A stretch of 10,720 nucleotides of DNA from Chitinophaga pinensis. GTDB lineage: Bacteria; Bacteroidota; Bacteroidia; Chitinophagales; Chitinophagaceae. Numbering within the stretch: the stretch's first letter is position 1; each line of letters opens with the position of its first letter. A program made the position numbers and the translations under genes. This document shows positions 4,776-10,720 of this stretch, piece by piece. The stretch covers positions 1 to 10,720 of the forward strand of contig CALQKL020000057.1 in NCBI GenBank assembly GCA_943331145.2, given 5' to 3'. The notes beneath the pieces are model-generated. The model was not told where the DNA came from. It searched no databases and saw only the letters and a program-made list of their open reading frames with translations.

Positions 4776-7652
4776 ATGGCTGCTAAAAAATCTATCCCAA
4801 ATGTAAACAAAGCTTCTGATTCATTTATTGAAGTGATTGGTGCTCGTGAACATAATTTAAAAAATATAGATATTAGTTTACCTAAAAATAAACTCGTTGT
4901 GTTTACGGGGGTTAGTGGCAGCGGAAAATCATCTTTAGCATTCGATACCATTTATAATGAAGGACAGCGTCGTTATATGGAAAGTTTTTCAGCTTACGCG
5001 CGTCAGTTTGTGGGTGATATGGAACGTCCAGATGTAGATAAAATAACTGGACTTTCTCCAGTAATTTCCATCGAACAAAAAACAACCAACAAAAACCCCA
5101 GAAGTAGCGTTGGCACCATCACAGAGATATATGATTTCTTAAGATTACTTTTTGCCAGAGCCAGCGATGCATATAGTTTCAATACAGGCAAAAAGATGGT
5201 TAAGTTTAGTGAAGAAGAAATTGTACAATCGATTTTCGAGAAATTTAATAATAAGAAAATCAGCTTACTCGCTCCGTTAGTAAGAGGTCGGAAAGGGCAT
5301 TACCGCGAACTCTTTGAAGACATCCGTAAAAAAGGTTTTCTAAAAGTTCGTGTTGATGGTGAAGTAATGGACCTAACACCCAAAATGCAAGTGGATAGAT
5401 ATAAAATTCACGACATTGAAGTGGTGGTAGATAGATTACAAGTTTCTGAAGACATGAAACTTAGACTGAGTCAGAGTGTGCAAAAAACATTGCAACTTGG
5501 TAAAGACCTTTTGTTTTTATTGGTTAATGATCAAAACACAGTTACGCAATATAGCAAGCAATTGATGTGTTTGGATACGGGCGTTTCTTATGAAGAACCT
5601 TCTCCAAATGCTTTTTCTTTTAACTCTCCTTATGGGGCCTGTCCGGCTTGTAAAGGATTGGGAAATGTATATCAAATCAACATGGAATCTATCATTCCAG
5701 ATGATACAAAAACTGTAAATCAAGGTGGAATAGTTCCTATTGGAGAAGCAAGAGATGTGACGTCTTTTAAGCAAGTGCAACAATTGGCAAAAAAATACAA
5801 ATTCAGTTTAGATAAGCCAATTCAAACATTACCAGAAAAAGCATTGAATTTACTTTTATATGGTATGGAAGAAGTTCTTGAAGAAATTGATTTAAATGAT
5901 GCATCTAATTTCAGCGAAAAAACGTCGAGCTTTTATCCAGATGAATATGAAGGTGCGATAAATATGATTAAACGTTGGTTTTCATCTACAAATACATCAG
6001 ATGCAGTTAGGGATTGGGCGGAAAAATTTATGATTTTAAAAGCTTGTGAAACCTGCGAGGGCACAAGACTTAAGAAAGAAAGTTTGTGGTTTAAAGTGGA
6101 TAATAAAAATATCGCAGAATTGAGCGAAATGGATTTGGATGTGTTAAGTGAATGGTTTGCTGATGTTGAAAAAAGATTATCTAAAAAGCAAAATGAAATT
6201 GCAAAAGATGTGCTTAAAGAAATCAGAGAGCGTCTACAATTCTTACTAAATGTAGGTTTAACCTATCTCACTTTAAGTCGCCCATCAAAAAGTTTAAGTG
6301 GTGGCGAATATCAACGTATTCGATTGGCAACCCAAATCGGATCGCAGCTTCAAGGCATTACGTACGTTTTGGATGAACCGAGTATTGGTTTGCATCAACG
6401 CGATAATCAACGACTAATAAATGCGCTATGTAATTTAAGAGATATCGGAAATTCGGTTTTAGTGGTTGAGCACGATAAAGACATTATGCTTGCTGCAGAT
6501 TACTTGGTTGATATTGGGCCGAAAGCGGGTATTCATGGGGGAAGAATTGTAGCACAAGGAACACCTCAAGATGTAATTAATAGCAATTCAGACACAGCAC
6601 AATATTTGAATGGTACGAAAAAAATCGCGGTTCCAGTTGAAAGAAGAAAAGGAAATGGAAATACCATTGTAGTTAATGGCGCCTGTGGAAACAACCTGAA
6701 AAATATATCTGTTTCGTTTCCGTTAGGAAAATTGATTTTTGTTACGGGCGTTAGTGGTAGCGGAAAATCTACTTTAATAAACGAAACATTATACCCCATT
6801 CTAAATCAATATTGCTATAACTCAAAAACAGCCCCGCTGAAATACAAGTCAGTAAAGGGTTTGGAGCATATTGACAAAGTAATAGAAATAGATCAAAGTC
6901 CAATTGGAAGAACGCCAAGAAGCAATCCTGCAACTTACTGTGGTTTTTTTACAGACATCAGAACGCTATTTGCATCTGTACCTGAGGCAAAAATCAGGGG
7001 TTATCAAGCAGGTCGTTTTTCGTTTAATGTAAAAAGTGGACGATGCGAAACCTGCGAAGGTGGTGGTATGCGTGTAATCGAAATGAATTTCTTACCTGAT
7101 GTAATGGTGCATTGTGAAAAATGTAATGGCAAAAGATACAACCGAGAAACACTTGAAATTCGTTATAAAGGAAAATCAATTAGTGATGTATTAAACATGA
7201 CTGTTGAAGAAGCCGTAGAATTCTTTTCAGCAGTTCCATATATCTACAGAAAAGTAAAAGTATTACAAGATGTAGGACTAGGCTATATCACACTAGGACA
7301 AAGTGCGGTTACTTTAAGCGGTGGCGAAGCGCAAAGGGTAAAGCTAGCAACAGAATTGGGAAAAAGAGATACGGGAAAAACCTTTTACATTTTAGATGAA
7401 CCCAGCACTGGGCTTCATTTTCAAGATATTGGATTACTGATTGATGTACTACAGAAATTGGTAGATAGAGGCAATACCGTTTTGGTCATTGAGCACAATT
7501 TGGATATGATAAAAGTGGCTGATCACATCATCGACATTGGACCAGAAGGTGGCAATGGAGGTGGAAAAGTTTTGTATGAAGGCACGCCCGAAAAAATGGT
7601 TTCTATAAAAGAAAGCATTACGGCAAAATATGTAAAAGCAGAATTGATGTAA
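4776..7652 (+). CDS. uvrA: UvrABC excision repair protein, subunit A (ATPase)
   Basis: UvrA recognises bulky DNA lesions as a dimer, loads UvrB and starts nucleotide excision repair in the cytoplasm. The 958-residue product has the normal length and both ABC ATPase modules: Walker A GVSGSGKS at 45-52 and 658-665, signature LSGGEYQR at 507-514 and LSGGEAQR at 847-854, Walker B VLDEPS (531-536) and YILDEPS (871-877). Cysteine pairs occur at CETC (424-427), CETC (757-760) and CEKC (780-783); the last two form the DNA-contacting zinc finger. The other zinc module, inside ATPase domain I, looks incomplete: CPAC (289-292) is present, but its partner reads CLDT (265-268), with Thr in place of the second Cys. 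IDQSPIGRTPRSNPATY (705-721) is a UvrA hallmark. The ATG at 4776 follows a TAnnTTTG box. The gene appears monocistronic. Confidence 0.98.
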   Translation: MAAKKSIPNVNKASDSFIEVIGAREHNLKNIDISLPKNKLVVFTGVSGSGKSSLAFDTIYNEGQRRYMESFSAYARQFVGDMERPDVDKITGLSPVISIEQKTTNKNPRSSVGTITEIYDFLRLLFARASDAYSFNTGKKMVKFSEEEIVQSIFEKFNNKKISLLAPLVRGRKGHYRELFEDIRKKGFLKVRVDGEVMDLTPKMQVDRYKIHDIEVVVDRLQVSEDMKLRLSQSVQKTLQLGKDLLFLLVNDQNTVTQYSKQLMCLDTGVSYEEPSPNAFSFNSPYGACPACKGLGNVYQINMESIIPDDTKTVNQGGIVPIGEARDVTSFKQVQQLAKKYKFSLDKPIQTLPEKALNLLLYGMEEVLEEIDLNDASNFSEKTSSFYPDEYEGAINMIKRWFSSTNTSDAVRDWAEKFMILKACETCEGTRLKKESLWFKVDNKNIAELSEMDLDVLSEWFADVEKRLSKKQNEIAKDVLKEIRERLQFLLNVGLTYLTLSRPSKSLSGGEYQRIRLATQIGSQLQGITYVLDEPSIGLHQRDNQRLINALCNLRDIGNSVLVVEHDKDIMLAADYLVDIGPKAGIHGGRIVAQGTPQDVINSNSDTAQYLNGTKKIAVPVERRKGNGNTIVVNGACGNNLKNISVSFPLGKLIFVTGVSGSGKSTLINETLYPILNQYCYNSKTAPLKYKSVKGLEHIDKVIEIDQSPIGRTPRSNPATYCGFFTDIRTLFASVPEAKIRGYQAGRFSFNVKSGRCETCEGGGMRVIEMNFLPDVMVHCEKCNGKRYNRETLEIRYKGKSISDVLNMTVEEAVEFFSAVPYIYRKVKVLQDVGLGYITLGQSAVTLSGGEAQRVKLATELGKRDTGKTFYILDEPSTGLHFQDIGLLIDVLQKLVDRGNTVLVIEHNLDMIKVADHIIDIGPEGGNGGGKVLYEGTPEKMVSIKESITAKYVKAELM

Positions 7653-7663
7653 CCTGTTTTTGA

Positions 7664-8125
7664 TTAACCTATTTCTTTTTCAAGAAGCATTTCAATGTGT
7701 GGAATCCCATCTTCCATATACACTTCGCTGGTTTGTATAAAACCTAAATTGCTGTAGAAATTCAATAGATATAATTGTGCCCCTATTTTTATTTTTTGAA
7801 CACCCAACTGGTGTAAAGTCTTTTCAATGGCAACTTTCATTAATTCAATACCATATCCATTTTTACGAAATGCAGGATTTGTCAGCACCCTACCGATACT
7901 GGCCTCTTCATAAGAAATACCTGGTGCCAGAATGCGCACATAAGCAACCAATACATCATCTAGCCATCCACATAAATGCCAAGCGTCTAAATCTTTTTTA
8001 TCTGTATCCAAATACACACAATTTTGTTCTACTACAAACACCTCACTTCTAAGCGAAAGTATGGTGTATAATTCTTGTGTATTTAATGCAGTAAAATGTT
8101 TGTATGTCCAGTTTAATGAGCGCAT
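7664..8125 (-). CDS. ElaA-like GNAT-family N-acetyltransferase
   Basis: A 153-residue cytoplasmic protein of the same length as E. coli ElaA and recognisably similar along its whole length: LRSEVFVVEQNCVYLDTD (25-42), AYVRIL (61-66), IGRVLTNPAFRKNGYG (77-92), GAQLYLLNFYSNLGF (115-129) and EDGIPHIEM (138-146). The RKNGYG loop is the Q/RxxGxG/A acetyl-CoA pyrophosphate-binding turn of GNAT enzymes, and the Tyr in NFYSNLGF is placed where these enzymes hold a general acid. The family transfers an acetyl group from acetyl-CoA to an amine; the natural substrate of ElaA is unknown. It is the last gene of the aspS-rarA-elaA run, 9 bases after rarA, and its 3' end faces uvrA at 11 bases. The symbol is left empty because orthology to elaA was judged only by eye. 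Confidence 0.9.
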   Translation of the reverse strand: MRSLNWTYKHFTALNTQELYTILSLRSEVFVVEQNCVYLDTDKKDLDAWHLCGWLDDVLVAYVRILAPGISYEEASIGRVLTNPAFRKNGYGIELMKVAIEKTLHQLGVQKIKIGAQLYLLNFYSNLGFIQTSEVYMEDGIPHIEMLLEKEIG

Positions 8126-8134
8126 ATTTTTTAT

Positions 8135-9394
8135 TTAATAGCCATAAATTTCTTTCCAACGCGTCTTTAAAAATTGTCGAATTTCTTCTTCTCTTGCATT
8201 TTTCTGTGGCGAATAAAACCTTGTTCCAGAAATGGCTTCGGGCAAAAATTCTTGAAGCACAAAATTATTTTCAAATTGATGTGCATATTGATAATCCTTA
8301 CCATAATCCATTTGCTTCATCATTTTAGTTGGGGCATTTCTAAGATGAAGAGGCACAGGCAAATCTCCCGTTTTTCTTACCATTGCTAAAGCCTCATCAA
8401 TAGCCAAATAAGAAGCATTGCTTTTTACAGATGTAGCCAAATAAACAGCACATTGAGAGAGTATAATTCTGCTTTCGGGATAACCAATAACATTCACCGA
8501 TTGAAAAGTAGTATTGGCCAATAACAATGCATTTGGATTAGCGTTTCCAATATCTTCGCTAGCAAAAATCATCATTCTTCTGGCAATAAATTTCACATCT
8601 TCCCCACCCTCAATCATCCTCGCCAGCCAATACACGGCTGCATTTGGATCGCTACCGCGCATACTTTTTATAAATGCAGAAATGATGTCGTAATGCTGCT
8701 CACCCGTTTTATCATACAAGGCAATTTTATGCTGCGCAATTTGCATCGCCAATTCATCTGTAACTACTCCATTCGCACCAAGTTGATCACAAACCAGTTC
8801 AAACAGATTCAAAAGCTTTCGGGCATCTCCACCAGATAAGCGAATTAATGATTCCGTTTCTTTTAAAACTATTTTTTTTGAATTTATTGTAACATCTTTT
8901 TCTAAAGCAATTTGTAAAAGTTGATTCAAATCCTTTTCAGACAAAGCTTTCAACACATACACCTGACTTCTACTCAATAACGCACTATTTACTTCGAATG
9001 AAGGATTTTCGGTGGAAGCTCCAATTAAGGTGATGATGCCTTTTTCAACAGCACCCAACAATGCATCTTGTTGCCCTTTATTGAATCGGTGAATTTCATC
9101 TATAAATAAAATAGCACCGTTCTTCGTTTTAGCCATTTCAATTACTTCACGAATATCTTTAACACCAGATGAAATGGCACTTAATGTAAAAAAAGGCTGA
9201 TTTAATGTATTGGCAATTATTCCTGCAATGGTTGTTTTTCCCACGCCTGGAGGACCCCATAAAATTATAGACGGAATTTTTCCTTGCTCAATGGCGGATC
9301 TTAAAATACTTCCTTTTCCCGTAAGATGTTCTTGTCCAATCAAATCATCTAAAATTTGAGGACGAAGTCTTTCTGCTAAAGGAGGAAGTTGCAT
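8135..9394 (-). CDS. rarA: Replication-associated recombination protein A (AAA+ ATPase, MgsA/RarA)
   Basis: RarA is a clamp-loader-like AAA+ ATPase that acts at stalled forks and on single-strand DNA ends. The 419-residue product has the family's normal length. Walker A is GPPGVGKT (47-54), Walker B ILFIDEIHRF (95-104) and sensor 1 GASTENP (125-131). The arginine finger is probably Arg142 in SALLSRSQV, and sensor 2 is GGDAR (188-192). The C-terminal tetramerisation half contains the diagnostic YDKTGEQHYD (227-236), SMRGSDPNAAVYWLARM (244-260) and GEDVKFIARRM (264-274), which separate RarA from RuvB and DnaX. The ATG at 9392-9394 gives the standard PLAERLRP opening. It lies 9 bases after the aspS stop and 9 bases before elaA, so it is probably expressed from the aspS promoter. 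No SOS-type operator is visible at its start. Confidence 0.97.
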   Translation of the reverse strand: MQLPPLAERLRPQILDDLIGQEHLTGKGSILRSAIEQGKIPSIILWGPPGVGKTTIAGIIANTLNQPFFTLSAISSGVKDIREVIEMAKTKNGAILFIDEIHRFNKGQQDALLGAVEKGIITLIGASTENPSFEVNSALLSRSQVYVLKALSEKDLNQLLQIALEKDVTINSKKIVLKETESLIRLSGGDARKLLNLFELVCDQLGANGVVTDELAMQIAQHKIALYDKTGEQHYDIISAFIKSMRGSDPNAAVYWLARMIEGGEDVKFIARRMMIFASEDIGNANPNALLLANTTFQSVNVIGYPESRIILSQCAVYLATSVKSNASYLAIDEALAMVRKTGDLPVPLHLRNAPTKMMKQMDYGKDYQYAHQFENNFVLQEFLPEAISGTRFYSPQKNAREEEIRQFLKTRWKEIYGY

Positions 9395-9403
9395 TTATGT
9401 TTA

Positions 9404-10720
9404 TTAATCTTTTAAATCAAGTTTAATCTGAAGCTCATCAAATTGTTTGTCGTCAATAGTTGAAGGTGCATCAATCATTACATCTCTGCCGCTATTGTTT
9501 TTAGGAAAAGCAATGAAATCTCTGATGCTTTCGCTACCGCCTAAAATAGAACAAAGTCTGTCGAAACCAAAAGCAATACCACCATGCGGAGGAGCTCCAT
9601 ATTCGAAAGCACCCAATAAAAATCCAAATTTATGTTGTTGCTCATGTTCATCCATGCCTAAAGCAGCAAACATTTTTTGCTGTAATTCTTTTTGGAAAAT
9701 TCGAATACTACCACCACCAATTTCATTTCCGTTTAACACCATATCATAGGCATTGGCTTTGATATGGGCATAAGGATGTTTTAAATATTCTGATGGATTT
9801 TCAATAACTGGATTATTGTTAATCATGGTATCAATATCAGAAGGTTTTGGAGAAGTAAATGGATGATGACGGGCAACCCAACGATTGTCATCTTCAGCAT
9901 ATTCAAATAATGGAAAATCAAGTACCCATAACAATTTGAATACTTCTGGATTACGCTTTCCCAATTGTTGTGCCAAATGCAAACGCAGCTCACTAGCCGC
10001 TTTACGCGTTCTTTCTTCAGCACCAGCAACAATAAAAATTATATCGCCAGGTTGTGCTGCTGTGGATGCTGCAATTGCTTTTAATTTATCCTCAGTATAA
10101 AATTTATCAACACTGCTTTTAAAGCTGCCATCAGGATTACATTTGATATACACCAATCCTTTCATTCCTATTTGCGGACGTTTAACCCATTCCGTTAGTT
10201 CATCGGTTTGCTTACGTGTATATTCGCTACATCCTGGCGCAGATAATGCAATTACCGTTTCAGATTCATCAAAAACTTTAAAATCAACGCCACTTATTAA
10301 TGCTGAAATATCTGCTTTATTTGGAAAAGTATGTGCTGGAAATTTGAGGTTACACAATTTCATATCGAAACGAATATCTGGTTTATCGTTTCCGAAATTC
10401 CACATGGCTTCTTCCCATGTTATCCTTTCTACAGATTCGATATAATCTATGTTTTTTACATCCTTAAAAATTCTTTTTACCAAATTCTCAAACATGTTCA
10501 ATATGTCTTCTTGTTCCACAAACGACATTTCACAATCTATTTGTGTAAATTCTGGTTGACGATCAGCCCTTAAATCTTCATCTCTAAAACATTTTACAAT
10601 TTGGTAGTATCGATCATAACCGCTTACCATCAACAATTGTTTAAAGGTTTGTGGTGATTGAGGCAATGCATAAAATTGTCCAGCATTCATTCTACTTGGC
10701 ACCACAAAATCTCTTGCTCC
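9404..10720 (-). CDS. aspS: Aspartyl-tRNA synthetase, C-terminal part (5' end beyond the window)
   Basis: The frame stays open to the right edge, giving the last 438 residues of about 580; the start and the tRNA anticodon-binding OB domain are missing. Reading from the edge it begins GARDFVVPSRM, a typical AspRS stretch. Visible are QSPQ (21-24), class II motif 2 with FRDEDLRADRQPEFTQID (45-62), the bacterial GAD insertion domain (roughly 105-250), the active-site block NGNEIGGGSIRI (330-341) and motif 3 GGIAFGFDRL (380-389), followed by RDFIAFPK and the C-terminal DAPS. The enzyme attaches aspartate to tRNA-Asp using ATP. Whether it is strict for tRNA-Asp or also charges tRNA-Asn cannot be judged, since the determining OB-domain residues are outside. 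The 3' end reads TAA TAA ACA TAA ATG into rarA, so three in-frame stops precede the next start. Confidence 0.97.
   Translation of the reverse strand, partial: GARDFVVPSRMNAGQFYALPQSPQTFKQLLMVSGYDRYYQIVKCFRDEDLRADRQPEFTQIDCEMSFVEQEDILNMFENLVKRIFKDVKNIDYIESVERITWEEAMWNFGNDKPDIRFDMKLCNLKFPAHTFPNKADISALISGVDFKVFDESETVIALSAPGCSEYTRKQTDELTEWVKRPQIGMKGLVYIKCNPDGSFKSSVDKFYTEDKLKAIAASTAAQPGDIIFIVAGAEERTRKAASELRLHLAQQLGKRNPEVFKLLWVLDFPLFEYAEDDNRWVARHHPFTSPKPSDIDTMINNNPVIENPSEYLKHPYAHIKANAYDMVLNGNEIGGGSIRIFQKELQQKMFAALGMDEHEQQHKFGFLLGAFEYGAPPHGGIAFGFDRLCSILGGSESIRDFIAFPKNNSGRDVMIDAPSTIDDKQFDELQIKLDLKD

Noticed and set aside
5517..5783. 88-codon minus-strand open frame inside uvrA
   Set aside because: It lies inside a conserved uvrA segment (ATPase domain I and its zinc module) and has low-complexity composition without motifs.
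7777..8052. 91-codon plus-strand open frame opposite the elaA-like gene
   Set aside because: The sense strand is clearly a full-length GNAT protein; the opposite reading is His- and aromatic-rich without recognisable motifs.
8126..8134. The equal 9-base gaps before rarA and elaA as a shared regulatory element
   Set aside because: The gap sequences (TAAACATAA and ATAAAAAAT on the minus strand) do not match beyond A-richness; equal length is likely coincidence.
9447..9749. 100-codon plus-strand open frame opposite aspS
   Set aside because: It is rich in Pro, Ser and Cys and mirrors the conserved motif 3 region of aspS; no independent coding signal or start context is visible.
10143..10445. 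100-codon plus-strand open frame opposite aspS
   Set aside because: It lies entirely within the GAD-domain part of aspS on the other strand and resembles no protein family; it is a shadow frame.
10703..10705. GTG as the start of a short 433-residue AspRS
   Set aside because: The frame continues to the window edge with GARDF, which is part of the conserved AspRS sequence, so the gene is cut by the window and not shortened.

Overview
This AT-rich window carries ordinary chromosomal genes of a member of the Bacteroidota, probably near Chitinophagales or Sphingobacteriales; that placement is a judgement, not a measurement. Four things support it. The secreted M1 peptidase ends in a type IX secretion (T9SS) sorting domain preceded by a Bacteroidota-style beta-sandwich linker. 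A bactofilin tail runs directly into an AtpZ-like gene. Start codons are preceded by A/T-rich sequence rather than clear Shine-Dalgarno sites. The only convincing promoter boxes fit the Bacteroidota -7 consensus TAnnTTTG.

Layout. From 1 to 1324, four plus-strand genes are packed with overlaps or gaps of a few bases: the end of a bactofilin, an AtpZ-like two-helix protein, a four-helix membrane protein of unknown function, and a SprT-like zinc metalloprotein. The first three look like the usual leader of a Bacteroidota F-type ATP synthase operon, but a SprT-like gene stands where atpB would be expected. From 4498 down to 1331, three minus-strand genes follow one another: a T9SS-exported M1 aminopeptidase, aspartate 1-decarboxylase (panD), and an exported thioredoxin-fold protein with a CPWC motif. 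The 277-base gap at 4499-4775 is a divergent promoter region with a TAnnTTTG box on each strand. From 4776 to 7652 lies a full-length uvrA. From the right edge down to 7664, aspS (5' end missing), rarA and an elaA-like acetyltransferase form a compact minus-strand run with 9-base gaps.

How the genes relate. uvrA (nucleotide excision repair) and rarA (rescue of stalled forks) both protect the genome, but they are convergent, in different transcription units, and separated by elaA. aspS and panD both use aspartate, for tRNA charging and for beta-alanine, but are far apart and probably independent. The two tail-to-tail junctions (1324/1331 and 7652/7664) are very tight and show no obvious terminator hairpin.

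I found no mobile element, CRISPR array, tRNA, rRNA, riboswitch or clear sign of gene transfer. I did not see a new biological system. The points most worth a second look are the atp-leader genes apparently without atpB, the uncharacterised four-helix protein, and some changed metal or motif residues in otherwise conserved enzymes.
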